Positions 1 through 12,316 of a DNA stretch of 64,000 nt are shown here, piece by piece (the stretch's first letter is position 1; each line of letters begins with the position of its first letter). The notes below the pieces were generated by a model that worked only from the letters and a program-made list of their open reading frames with translations, was not told the origin of the DNA and ran no database searches. This stretch comes from Blastocystis sp. Blastoise (Eukaryota > Sar > Bigyra > Opalinata > Blastocystidae). The DNA lies in contig JBBPEB010000033.1 of the NCBI GenBank assembly GCA_039096225.1, positions 1,199,475 to 1,263,474 of the forward strand. Direction: 5' to 3'. Made by a program: the position numbers and the translations under genes.

Positions 1-616
1 CTTTGAATTCTAGAAGCTATATCTGCCCTAACTGTAAAAGAAACATCATTCCACCTCTAGATACTGCCGACTTCACTTGCATTTGTGGAGAAGTAAGTTT
101 CTTTTTCTTATAATAACAGTTCCTTTTGAAATATTTTTGGTTTTTTACTAACTTATTCCATATATAGGTCTTAGCATTTGTCCAACCAACAGGATATGAC
201 GCTTATCAAACACAATATTATATGGAACCTATGTACTATCCTCAATATCCAGAATATCAAACAGCTCCTACTTATTCTTGCCCTCCTCCGATTGAAAAGA
301 GACCTCCTATGGAACCTTCAAGATATTATTCGCCACGCAACGTTAATTATCCAAATTCTTATATCCCAGAATATTATGAACCTCCTTATTACTATGAAGA
401 ACCAAGCTATTATCCACCAACTTATAACGAAAAGTATATATACCTATTTATATCATAGAATAATATATTTATTCTTTCCAATATTCATAAATTCACTATG
501 GTCTATTTTAATGTACGTCAATCGTTACCTTATTTAATGTTATATATAGTTCTCCTGTTTATCCTACGATGGCTGTGAATCAACCTCAATATTATCCTTC
601 TAATTATCCATATTAA
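1..616 (+). CDS. Zinc-ribbon protein with Tyr/Pro-rich tail (3' part)
   Basis: The 5' end lies outside the window. Three exons can be read: 1-92, 168-433 and 550-616, ending in TAA. The first exon carries a four-cysteine zinc-ribbon pattern (YICPNCK ... FTCICGE), followed after the first intron by VLAFVQPTGYDAY and then about 90 residues very rich in Tyr, Pro, Glu and Ser (YYPQYPEYQ, YIPEYYEPPYYYEEP), ending NYPY. The C-x2-C ... C-x-C ribbon is reminiscent of small zinc ribbons such as the LSD1 type, but I do not recognise the family. The low-complexity tail resembles aggregation-prone or adaptor tails; no membrane segment is visible. Function unknown. The intron borders are GT...AG and the frame is continuous through all three exons, so the model is fairly sure even though the name is not. 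Confidence 0.7.
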
Positions 617-2458
617 TTTTTGTCTCATTGTGTTTACTTCTTTTTTCTCATTTTTATTTCTTATTTTGTCCACACATTCATATGAATACATATAATACTT
701 GCTATTATCATTTGTTTTGGTGTCTTTCTCTTCTTTGTATTTATATATCTTTGTTATTTTTTTATACAAATCTTTTATTTTTTTTTATCTTAGATGTTCT
801 CTCTTGTAAACTATTTATCCTTCAAAAGGATTCATTTTTATTTTTATAAATACACTCGTTTCATTATTATTTTTTGTTGTTCTTATTGTTCTTGTAGTCA
901 ATGTTTATTTTATTCTTGTTGGTCGCACGTATTGACTCTCCCTTTATTTTTTTTTTGCTTGTTTTGTTATCATTTAGTTTTATCATCATTCTTTTATTAT
1001 AAATCATTCTCTATAAATGCAATTATTTTTGTAAACGTTCAAAATGCAATTGTAAGAAAATATTTGTTTGTTAATCTCTATAAATGTTTCCTCAAATATT
1101 TTTTATCAATACACAGTAAATACTATTTAAGGAAAGAATTGTATATTGTTAAATAACAAAAACACAAGAAAAACACTTTTTCAAATCTTTGTTTTGATAT
1201 AATTGTAATTAATAAACCATTCTCTATCCTATCTATCCTATTTGGATTCACAGAAATCTTAGAGACTAACCTAGTCACGAATTCAAACATATTCTAAAAG
1301 TGAATTATAATAGTTTCTACTCCATAGAAATCTTATCATAATGTATATAAATTATCAAATTATTAATATTCAAAATTGAATATAAAACAGTTAAAAGAAA
1401 AGGAAACAAATCACCAAACAAAAAGAAACCAGAAACCAACAACCGTTCATGTCTCCTCTAAGATTTTATTCAGATCTTTAAATAATCTAAAAAGATGACG
1501 CATCCTTAGTCATTAACGAAATCAAAAACAGTCAATTCACAAAGATCTTCCTCATTACTTGTTGTTGCTATTGGTTTTATACTGTAGAAAATTCGTTGCT
1601 TGAAATATAATGTATATAAACGTATTGTTGATTGATTAAAAGTTCTTCTGAAATCTCTTTTGATATTGAACACTTATTTCATATGAAAAGTTTAATGACA
1701 AAGAGAGTATCATAATCATCATTCTGAATATACAAATGAACGCAGAAATTATCATACTGAACTGCTTATAGTTACAAAGGTTTTTTCATACCAATATAAG
1801 AACATTAAATAATTGAAGTTTCAATAATTTCTGTACTGAAACCATATATTGCATCTTTTTATGCATGAAGATTTATAGTATTGCGTCTAAAATATAATAA
1901 ATAGATCCGATGAAGGAATAACTAATTTTTAACAAATTATTGTGAAATTGTTTTTTTTCACTGTTTTCATTTTTATTTTGCATCATTATTATTTAGAGTC
2001 GTGTCTACACTATATCCTCATTCTAATTAAGTATTCCAGAACCTATAATTTCAACAAGATTCTTGTTGATTAGTATTTGATTCTCTTGTATTAATAATTT
2101 ATACAGTTCATTGATTTATATATTTTATCAGAGACCTTTATAGACAAATAATAATAAATAAAGTCTTCAGAATGGGAAATGAGTACTCTCATCAATAAGA
2201 ATATGCCGTTCATTGAATTGAAACTGATTCATCAGTTGTTCGTATAAATTATAAACTATGATTTATAAAAATAGTATAACTTATTAATAAATATAATAAT
2301 CTACAGATCCAATTTATTAATTCATATTATATAGAAGTGTTCTACACATTAATTGATCGTTCTTCTTCATAAAATTAATTGAAACAAAACTTAAGAATAA
2401 AAAGAAAACGGAAGTCAATGAAAAGAACTGATTTTTTGCTTTAGTTTGTTTTTCAGTC
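617..2458. other. Intergenic, no gene seen
   Basis: The first 540 bases are T-rich on this strand (likely 3' untranslated region of the upstream gene), then the strand becomes A-rich. Open frames here are low-complexity and show no family motif. A pyrimidine tract ending in CAG sits directly before the ATG at 2459, so a 5' untranslated intron of the next gene is possible. Confidence 0.5.
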
Positions 2459-3465
2459 ATGGAACCAGTTGGTTATCAGAGAAAGTTCAATTGGTCAATC
2501 TTTAAATCTTCTATGGGTGAAGGGGATCGATTATTTCATAGACCATCTATATTGCAAACGGTTATGTTAGCTGCTTTTCTGGCTCTCTTATTGCTTTACA
2601 ATATAAATATGCCAAACTACAATTCAGATACGGCGTTTTATGGTGCATTGTCAGTTCAGAATGGGATTCATTTTATTCTCGACACAGCCTCATCATCACT
2701 CAGATCAGATAAAATAAAAACATCGCTCTCTAGAGACATCGACATTACTCTTGCAACACATTCCACGTATTTTTATTCTTTTATTCCCTTTTTATTACAT
2801 TTCCTATAGAATTGATCAGCTTTTATATTTACATTATGTTGAAGAAAGATGGCCAGGGTATACTAATTCTATTTTTATGAATATTATTCATAACATTCTA
2901 ATTGTTTTTTCTAATTATAAACATTTTTAGAAAAATCAATATTGCCATCTGTTCTAGCTTTAACGATTCAACTATTGCTGCCAATTCCTTATCCTTAACT
3001 CATTCCAATAGAATTCATATATCAATGTATATAACAGAAGACCCAGATCGCTATCCAATCAATATTCTCCGAAATATCGCCATCCAATCAGTTCGAACCA
3101 CGTATTTTCTTATGATTGATATCGATGTCATACCTTCTGGTATATATAATTGTTTTTTTTCTTATTTAATATTTATTATTTTTATTTTTATTTCTTATTT
3201 ATATAGTTTATTTGTTTTTGTTTAGATATAAAATATATTACTTCTCTTTCTTATCTTTTCATATATATAGTTTGTTTTTTTTTTCTATATAATATGTATA
3301 TATATATATAGTTTATCTATATGAGCATTCATTATTGTATTTATCTTCAATCTCCTCTTTCTCCCATACATTCATGTATGTTATTCCCTACTTTGAAACA
3401 CAAAATACCCTCCCCAACAAGTCTTGCGCGCAATCCACGGAACAATGCCAATTAGAGTATATATA

Positions 3466-3515
<50 letters not shown>

Positions 3516-3673
3516 TTATTATTATTATTATATTTATTAATTTATTATTAACTTATTCTTATTATACGTATTAAACAGAAAACTAAAAGAGATTCCCGTG
3601 AATAAAAAACATTTAAAACGATGTTTAAAATCACAATTCTGTCTGGATCCCTTCCGTAAAGATTCAAAACATG

Positions 3674-3723
<50 letters not shown>

Positions 3724-4357
3724 AATTCATATATATAGAGTTATATACCTGACGCATTCTTCTTAAAGAAATCTGAGGCTGTGTCAATAGGGAATACAAT
3801 TCAATATTATCATGAACCGTATATATATATATATAGAATACAAAATGATTATATATTAATAATTATATATATAAAACTATGCAATAATAATATATATATA
3901 TAGTTATTTTATTATTGAGAAATCCTCCTTTTTACCCATATATAACGAGGCTCTTAGTATATATGAAGGTGATCGATATGAATATATAATACATTTATAT
4001 TGTAAGGGATATAAACCAGTTATACTAAATCAAGAGTTCCTTGTTCATCTATCCCATCCAATGTATATATATATATATATATATATAGAATCATTATTAT
4101 TGATTGCTATCTCATATTCTATATCTTCTATATATTATTATTTATATTCCTATATATATATAATCAATATTATTGATGGCTATTTTAACTAATATCTCTT
4201 CTATATATATAGATCTATAATAAAACGAAAGATCATACGAGATAGACTCTCTCTTATCCCTCCTTATTTATTCAGTATACTATCACACTATAAATTAGAA
4301 AACGATAATATTCAACATCCTTTATGTCAAGCTAATCTTACTCATTTTACTATATAA
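2459..4357 (+). CDS. Family 49 glycosyltransferase (LARGE/B4GAT1-like), type II membrane protein
   Basis: Eight exons give 395 residues: 2459-2766, 2810-2857, 2931-3139, 3312-3456, 3579-3672, 3739-3818, 3904-4062 and 4213-4357; the summed length divides by three. After a short basic cytosolic head, a hydrophobic anchor (residues about 31-49, VMLAAFLALLLLY) fits a Golgi type II enzyme. The catalytic core has the family 49 signatures RYPINILRNIAI and a DxD metal site in FLMIDIDVIPS, followed by MYVIPYFETQ, the acceptor-side block EPYFIIEKSSFLPIYNEA, and FLVHLSHP near the end. The family transfers sugars such as glucuronic acid or xylose to glycans in the secretory pathway; the exact donor cannot be read from sequence. 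Introns are packed with (ATT)n and (TA)n. The following gene is convergent. Confidence 0.85.
3461..3540. repeat. (ATT)n microsatellite in glycosyltransferase intron 4
   Basis: About 26 near-perfect ATT units inside the intron between exons ending at 3456 and starting at 3579. Confidence 0.9.
3674..3722. repeat. (TA)n microsatellite in glycosyltransferase intron 5
   Basis: About 22 TA units directly after the GTAATATA donor at 3673. Confidence 0.9.
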
Positions 4358-4655
4358 TTATATATACAATATTATATAAAGTATTCTATACAATACTATA
4401 TATAGTATTTCATATTATTCTTAGTGTAATTCTATTCGTATTTATATTGTGCTATACTATATATATATATAATTATTATTTATTATTATTTGAACTAAAA
4501 TATATGCTTGTTGAATTGTCATTCTGTTTTTTATTATATACTCATCGATATATTTATTTTTTAATATATTTCCTTTCTCTTCTTATTTTCATTTATTGTA
4601 TCAATCTATTCATTCTTTCTTTTTATTTCGTACCATTCTTTCACCATTTTTTTTC

Positions 4656-4687
<32 letters not shown>

Positions 4688-5068
4688 TACTTATTTCTTT
4701 TTAAATATTAAATTTATATTTTTATTATTATTCACATTTTATTGATATCTCTTTATATTTATTATTTTCTATAATGTTTCGTTTTAACTATTTTATTTTT
4801 CATACTAAATGTTATCTATTTATATATAGATAATAAAATATATATATATATGCAACAAATATTCATAATTAACATATAGTATAAAATATCATTAAGAATA
4901 AGCTATAAAGACATAATAATAAACAACTAAACAATAAATAGTGAATGATTCATATAAATATATAGAAAGAGATAGATTATATATTCATAATAACAACAAA
5001 AAAATGATTCAAAACATTAAAAAAAAAAGAAACAATATAATAATGTATACATAATTTCTATATATTAT
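4358..5068. other. Intergenic between convergent genes, no gene seen
   Basis: Very AT-rich with short (TA)n tracts. Left half is T-rich and right half A-rich, as expected where two 3' untranslated regions meet. No protein motif on either strand. Confidence 0.5.
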
Positions 5069-5925
5069 TTATTTGGAGATACATAATTTAAATTCTTGGA
5101 TAATTCGTTTTAATCCAAAAATAAAATTAGTATCTATTTTTGTTTTATCTAATTTACACGAATGACCAAAATCAATTACATGAATTGTAGGATAATATTT
5201 ATGATTATCATCACTTGGAGAGCCTTCATATATTATCAATAAACTAGAACATATTAATCTATGTCCTCCAGGAATATAGAGAACTCGAAGAAGTTCTTCT
5301 AACTGAGAAACAATATCACATACAACAGAATCGACATCTTCAGGTTGAACAGACTGTAAATAATTTATAAATCCTTGGTGAATCGTATCTAGAGTCAATG
5401 AGTAACTATATTTCTTATCATAAATCCGGTATTCTTTGATCTTCGAATCATAAATTCGCATTCCAGTAAAACGAAACCCTAATTGTTGTTGAATAGGATA
5501 CTTAGATCTCTCCTTATCTATTTTACTTTGTGGCGCATCATCATCCCATGTTTGAGCACCTACTTTAATATCTACAATACAAGGATGAACATATTGTTTC
5601 GTTAAATCATCTAAAATAATAAAATCTATATCTTGCTGTGCTTCTATAACTATGTTCTTGATACCATAATACTTTGGAATAAAGGGCTCTAAATTTGGAT
5701 TTGTTTCATGTATATTTTCATAGAATTCCTTTTCAATATTCCTATATTTATTATCAATTATAGATATAGATCAGATGTTATAATTAATAAACGTTACCCT
5801 CTTCCATTTGATTGAAATCCTTTGTATATACAATTACCAGACTTTAAAAATCCTTCACCTGGCTTCTTGAAGGAATGCCCACCCACTTGATTTTCAAAAC
5901 TAGAGTATTCTTCTGATTGATTCAT
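5069..5925 (-). CDS. Inositol polyphosphate kinase (multikinase-like)
   Basis: Two exons, 5925-5798 and 5741-5069, separated by a 56-base intron, give 266 residues. The family signature PCIVDIKVGAQTWDDDA (PxxxDxKxG, inositol-phosphate contact, residues about 96-112) is followed by KYPIQQQLGFRFTGMRIY, a CSSLLIIYEG segment and the IHVIDFGHS metal-binding motif close to the C-terminus, all in the order seen in the IPMK/IP6K/IP3K superfamily. The short length, compact N-terminus (GHSFKKPGEGFLKSG) and the DxKxG context look most like inositol polyphosphate multikinase, which phosphorylates InsP3 to InsP5. I do not separate IPMK from IP6K with certainty. ATG at 5925 is chosen because it opens the frame directly before the conserved N-terminal block. 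It is soluble, with no signal or membrane segment. Confidence 0.88.
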
Positions 5926-6519
5926 TATTAATTAATATTCTATTTAAATGTAAAAAATCTCTTTAGGAAAATGTGTTCTTTTTTATAGCCAATCCTATTG
6001 TTTTCGAGCATCGAAAGAATCCCGTCTTCCAATCATATGATAGAATAAAGACAAACCTTTTCTCGTTTTTTATGGAATACTCTTTTAAAATGGACGTAAT
6101 GATATTGAAATGTTTATAAACGAATGTTTTTATGAACTCCTCAAGCTTTATGTTCACATAGATATATATATATATACCCAAAAAGAGGATATCTCTTTTT
6201 TTATGCATTACTATTTTATAAGAACCCAACATAAATTTTATTTCATAATAAAAAGTATTATAGACTTACCAAGATATGAAATCAATGTATTCGAAAATAC
6301 AATAAAAAATAATAATAGTAAAATAGTTCAGAAATATATATGTGTATGTATAAAAATTTATAATAAAAAAAATGCATTTATATAAAGAAAATAGTTGAAT
6401 AGAGATATATACAAAAAAAAAAACACTCTATTGAGTATAAATAAGAAAGCAAAAAAAAAATTTCTTTAAAAAGAAATGAATATAAATATATAGATATATA
6501 TATATATAGATATATAGTA
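5926..6519. other. Intergenic, promoter of inositol kinase and 3' region of TBC gene
   Basis: Both flanking genes are on the minus strand. Sequence is AT-rich with short poly-A and (TA)n runs. Short frames seen here lack codon or motif support. Confidence 0.5.
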
Positions 6520-6996
6520 TTACATATGATAATCATTAGGAACATCATAATTATAAGCTTCAAATTCTAAGTCACCCAATTGTTTACAAATATCATTCGG
6601 TACTAGCACTTGCTCTGCAGTATATAATAACTTTTGTTCTGTTAATCGACTTTGCCATACTTCATTTCTATTGGTATGATTGGTGAATAACTATATATAT
6701 ATAATAGTATTATTATTTCTATTATTATTATGTTTTTATTTGGAATAATAATGAGTATTAATAAGTAGACCAATATATATAAGAATATGATGATAATGAT
6801 GATATATATATATATATACTTGATAGATTTCATCAGAGGAATGATAAATAAGAAAGTCCTGTAATAGTGATAATATAGCAATACCCACTTTAAATAAATA
6901 TTTAGTTCCTTCAAGAATCATATTATCCCATATTCTCAATACAGTCTAGAAGAGAATCAGTATTAGTAAATATGTAAAATATATATAAGTAGAAGC

Positions 6997-7033
<37 letters not shown>

Positions 7034-8442
7034 GTATAAACATAATAAGTATAATAATAATATATATATACAGGAAGTGGGAATACCGATACAAAGGCGC
7101 GTTGAAGCCACCAGGGGAAGAAGAAGCCATACTCGATATTCAGCGACTGAAAGTGGCTGAAAACAACTGGTAAGCGAAGACTGACTAGTGACTTGAAACA
7201 TGATGTGTATTGACTATATATATAATAATAATAATAAATAGATGAACAATAAAATATAATAGATATTTATATCTATTATCAGTATACTATTGTTTAATAA
7301 ACTTTATATATAAAATAACAATATATATATATCACAAAATATAATAATAATAATAAAACTAAAAAGCAAATAATAATAATAATAATAATAAATAAATAAA
7401 TACATAAATAAATAAATAACAATAATAATAAGACTACATACCATTGAAGATCATCTCGCTGTTGATTAAACGCCAAGAAATGATACTTGGTCATCATGTT
7501 TGAAAAGGCCACAAACAGTTGATATTCATCGTCAATAAGAATAGCTAACACTCCTCCTATATACGACATAGCCTGGTGATAACCTATATCACTTCGATAA
7601 CAACTAAAAGCTTCTAGAACACGCTGTAATTTCTTATATAGATTACTGTTACAATGAAATAAATTATAACTTGCAAATGTACGAGGTAAATCTTTTTCTA
7701 TAGATTGAATTATATTCTCCCCGTGGGAAATCATAGGTAATATACATTGAGTATTATGATTTCCCATATTTTTATTCGTATCAACTCCTTTTTTCATATC
7801 ACTTAAATAATTAATATACATCGTATATAAAGATTTTGATATTCTTAATTCATTTCCTATTATATTTCTATAGAACATTCCTCTGTAGATTGTAGCTACA
7901 CCCTGTTTTACAGCAGCAGAGATTTCCTTGGTTATTTGACCTTTACTCTCAAATAATGGATATATCTTCTCACTCCATAATTGCTCATTTCTTAATTCTC
8001 CACGTAAAACATCTTTTCGTGCAGCAGTACTTAAAAAATTCACTTCTAAATCACCGTTTGATCGCACTATATGAGTATCTTCAGAAGGAAAAGAAGTTAA
8101 ATATAATGTATGACGGAATCCAGCAATAACCTTGGTTATTTTAGGGTTTCGAGGAGCTAATAATTCAGGAAGATAAAAAATCGGTTTTGTATTGGTTGGC
8201 GTATTTAAACAACTGTTTTTATTGGCTCCCCAGCCAATGATCCCTCCTTTATTTGTTAACAGCAACACGTGACTCATCTTAGCATCAATATCGATGACGC
8301 GTTCTCCGTCTTGAAGGATATCTTTAAGGAATACCGAAGTAGGAGTAGTAGAAGATATAGGAGCTTCAGCTATATATAGATATCCACACTTTTATACAAA
8401 TATAGAGGTATATATATAGTTAATGGATAAATAGAATACACA

Positions 8443-8501
<59 letters not shown>

Positions 8502-8681
8502 ATTCTTATTGATAAATGGAGATTGTATTCCGAGTTCACCCAATGAGGAGGTTCCCCAGGAGTATCTAAAGAGGGATTTGGAATAGTATTACAAAGATAC
8601 ATGCATAAATATAATTTTTTAAATATATATAGTATTTATTAATTGAATAATACATATATAGTGTTTATAAAGTATAATAAG

Positions 8682-8720
<39 letters not shown>

Positions 8721-8896
8721 CTCCTCTTTGAGTAAGAGCATAAACAGTAGTATATGCAGTACACACTTTAATAATACGATTCTCACTATCACGATTCTTA
8801 TTCATACCCTCTATTCTCCGCGGGGATGTAACATATTCTTCTGTTGTATATCCACCTTGATAGTTCTCCGTACGACCGGATATATATAATTCATTA

Positions 8897-8964
<68 letters not shown>

Positions 8965-9157
8965 AATAGAAGAGAAATCATATATATAAATCATATATAT
9001 ATAAAGAGAAATGATATATTTATATACTAAAAGTAAGGAAAAGAGTGTTATTATATCCCAAAGACACTTTAAATATATTCTTATTAAAGCAAGTAAGCTA
9101 TATAATAATATATATATATATAATAATAATAATAAATATAATAATATTAATAATAAT

Positions 9158-9194
<37 letters not shown>

Positions 9195-10071
9195 AGTAGG
9201 TACAAGTATATTTTGAAGAGATCCAATGCCCAACTGACCATCTTCGTTACATCCCCACATATATACATCATTCCCCGCGGTTATAGCACAACTATAGTTA
9301 TAACCACAAGCTACTTCTACTATTGTTTCGTTTAATAAATCCCCCACAATATGAGGGATCTCCGTCGAAATAGTATTCCCAAGACCTAACTGACCCTGGT
9401 AATTCTCTCCCCACGAATATACTTCCCCGCCATCCGATAGCGCCAAAAAGTGACTTTGACCGGCTGCAATTGATATTATACGAGTATTCTATATATATAT
9501 AAATATATATATACATATACATAAACAATTTGATTATATGATTATATATATATAAATATGTATATACATATACATAAACAATTTGATTATATGATTATAT
9601 ATATATATATACATTAAGTGCTCTGTATATAGAGAATTGTTGAATAAGAAGAGGAGGAGAAGCAGAAGTATGTGAATATGTATATACATCCCCAGAACGA
9701 CTTAAGAAACTATATATATATAAGAGAATGTATATATATACTAATATAAATATCTTATATATATATTAATATAAATATCTTATATATATTAATATAAATA
9801 GCTTATATATATATATACAGAGTGGTTGTTTCACCGATAGCAGCATCGGTTATTGCATAAGGATATAACCACGGGAATTGAAACTCACTGTTCTATATAT
9901 ATATAATATAATTGATATTTATTATATATAGTTATATATATATAATATTATAGAGTATATAGTATATATATATATATAATATTATAGAGTATATAGTATA
10001 TATAGATATATATATATACTATTTTAGGAATACCTTCAAGGGGTTGAGATGTCCATAAATATATATTATTA

Positions 10072-10126
<55 letters not shown>

Positions 10127-10559
10127 TTTGTTCAACTTCTTCATCCTGTTTTTCTTCTATATATATATATATATATATAATATTATATATATATATATAT
10201 ACCTGAAGATTGTTTCGGTGTTTCTGTTGATTTTTCCACGTGCGTCTCAGCTGTATCATTTGATGACGAGGCCTTCTTCATCAGTGACGGAATCAAGTCC
10301 GTTGTGTTACGTTTTGCTTGTTGAACAGCAAGATTCAGTTTGATTTTTAATTGGTCCTCATATTGTGCGATACACGTGACAATAGAAGAAGACGAAGTTT
10401 GATTGGATGGGAAATAACGACGAAATAATAATGATAAACTAGTCTATAAATAATTATATATAATATATATTATATTTCTATGTTATATATATTATACTTG
10501 ATAATATAACATCATTTGGTGATTTAGCATAAATACTTGAGTTAAGAAGTCTTCTTCTT

Positions 10560-10624
<65 letters not shown>

Positions 10625-11521
10625 ATTATCTTTACATAAGTTTAATAGCGTGTCATTTATGTTTTCTTTGAAGGAATCACATTGTGTGAATACGGAAGAT
10701 AATATATTCTTCTCATCTTCTATATATATAGATATATTATAAAGAATAAAAAATAAAAAAAGGATAAAAAAAAAAGAATAAAAATAATAAATAATAAAAT
10801 AATAATAACCTACGAATATCGGTTGCATTTGAATAGGGATATTCCGATAAAAATTGATGATAATTCTTTAATATCTCTGTAAAACCTATATATAATAATA
10901 GTATATAAGCAAATTCTTATACTTGAAATTTCATTTCGTTTTACAAATCTCTTCAAAACATCGCTATATAATAAATAAAAATAAAATTTACAAAATATTC
11001 TTATATTTACTTATTAAAGAAAGAGTCTAATAGTTCCTGCTTATATTTCTCAGTGAGACGAATTTGTTCTCGAATAAAATTGACCCATAATTTACGTTCA
11101 TCTACCGATTTTACTTCAAATACTAATGTCTATAAGCATGAATAATAATATATTGTATTGTTTCAAACCTAAATACATTATTATCTAAGACCAAACGAAA
11201 CTGATTATCAGATTCTTGAATAACTAAAATTAGTTTAGAGTTTTATGATATTCTAACATACAGGAAATGAATAGTAACTGAATTTTCATTTCTGGTGCTT
11301 CAGAAGCGTGAAAAGAAGCCTCAGAAGTATAAAGAGAAATGTAGCTACTTCTATATAGGTTAATATTTTTTTATAATATATGATTCTTCAATAGAAATGA
11401 TACGTCAAAACCATGTAACGATCTAAGGTTTCTTTCTCTTTTTTAAATTGGACATTTGAAGAGTCTAAATAAAAATAAATATTCAAGATAATGTGTCAAG
11501 AAACATACATGCTACTTCCAT
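6520..11521 (-). CDS. PH-RCC1-TBC protein, probable Rab GTPase-activating protein
   Basis: About 20 exons give roughly 1,020 residues from ATG 11521 to TAA 6520. Residues 1-110 form a pleckstrin-homology-like domain (DRYMVLTSSYISLYTS ... NTLVFEVKSVDERKLWVNFI). Residues 110-290 are helical and polar. Residues about 295-680 hold RCC1-type repeats (GGEVYSWGENYQGQLGLG, NDVYMWGCNEDGQLGIG, GDVYSWGTSSLGELGI, GIIGWGANKNS). Residues about 690-970 are a TBC domain: YRGMFYRNIIGN, the arginine finger in IEKDLPRTFASY, the glutamine finger in GYHQAMSYIGGVLA, then FFFPWWLQRAF and LRIWDNMILEGTKYLF. Both catalytic fingers are present, so GAP activity towards a Rab is likely; PH implies membrane binding. Each RCC1 module is cut by TA-rich introns, and phases agree across the junctions I checked. 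One acceptor near 10555 has two possible AG sites; the downstream one keeps the frame. Confidence 0.85.
8444..8497. repeat. (TA)n in TBC-gene intron
   Basis: About 26 TA units between the exon ending NKN (8502-8558 region) and the exon starting near 8370. Confidence 0.9.
8896..8961. repeat. (TA)n in TBC-gene intron
   Basis: About 32 TA units immediately before the exon that reads NELYISGR on the minus strand. Confidence 0.9.
9489..9594. repeat. 53-bp tandem duplication in TBC-gene intron
   Basis: A segment containing CATAAACAATTTGATTATAT occurs twice with a 53-base period, differing by about one base. It lies within the intron upstream of the exon that starts NTRIIS. Confidence 0.85.
9735..9815. 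repeat. Short tandem repeat (TAATATAAATATCTTATATA) in TBC-gene intron
   Basis: Three imperfect copies with 23-25 base spacing, starting at 9742, 9767 and 9790. Confidence 0.75.
10073..10125. repeat. (TA)n in TBC-gene intron
   Basis: About 26 TA units between two short exons that join the helical region to the RCC1 repeats. Confidence 0.9.
10562..10622. repeat. (TA)n in TBC-gene intron
   Basis: About 30 TA units; its left edge is the acceptor with two alternative AG dinucleotides. Confidence 0.9.
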
Positions 11522-12316
11522 TATTCTAACAACTTAATATAGAAGAAATACTCAAAAAAAAACAATTTATATGTTTTAGAAGTTGTTTCACAAAAAAGAT
11601 AATCACGATTTTTATTATAAAAATGTCTATAAATTTAATTTAACCATGAAAATGATGCTATTCATTATATACTCACTTTTATGGAACATCAATGCATTTA
11701 ATTAGTAGATACCTAGTAGTTTTTCTTTTAGGTTAGATCACAAACAGACTGTGATCTGTTTCCTCAAAGATTCTGATGAAGAATGAGACTGACGCTTGTC
11801 ACGTTATTTGAGAGTTCAGAAAAAATCATCTCTGTTATATTGGTGTGTATCTCGTTGAAACAACTAATTAACTTTCAATAATAACACTCTTAGAATTCAT
11901 GTTAAAAGATATAAAAATATTCGTTATTGTTTTCGTCTACTGTTCCATATGTATTACTTAAGTATGTGATGCATAGAATATTGATGGTTAAGCATCAATA
12001 AGCTGTCCATCCTATCCTAAAACAAAACAATGTGATTATCTTTTATTATCTGACAAGATAACAAGTTTGAAATAATGTATGTAAGACTTTGGATCTATTT
12101 AGAATATAGTTGAATCTAATACTTTTCTGAAACATTTTCAGTTTATATATATATTTGATTGATTAAAAACAAAAATGAATTCGTTCTTTTCTGGATATGA
12201 AAATTATGAATAAACTGAACATACTCTTCATTTTTTTAAATAATATATAATATTTGTGTATGTTTATTTTTTTATAGTCGTGAGATTCATCATATTTTCT
12301 ATATAGTAAACAAGTT
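11522..12316. other. Divergent intergenic region (shared promoter region)
   Basis: Lies between the starts of the PH-RCC1-TBC gene (-) and the Hsp20-like gene (+), so both promoters should be here. No gene or RNA gene seen. It has less microsatellite than the introns and contains one clear hairpin-type palindrome (11735-11757). Confidence 0.5.
11735..11757. promoter_or_regulatory. 8-bp inverted repeat AGATCACA-n7-TGTGATCT
   Basis: A perfect 8-base palindrome with a 7-base spacer in the divergent promoter region. It is GC-richer than its surroundings and could bind a dimeric regulator, but there is no second copy to support that. The sequence shows the symmetry only; the role is inference. 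Confidence 0.3.

Noticed and set aside
628-1156. Membrane-protein-like frames rich in Phe and Leu
   Set aside because: Product of a T-rich 3' region; no codon bias or conserved motif, and no exon-type structure.
4447-4704. Hydrophobic 85-codon frame
   Set aside because: T-rich low complexity between two convergent genes; no supporting motif.
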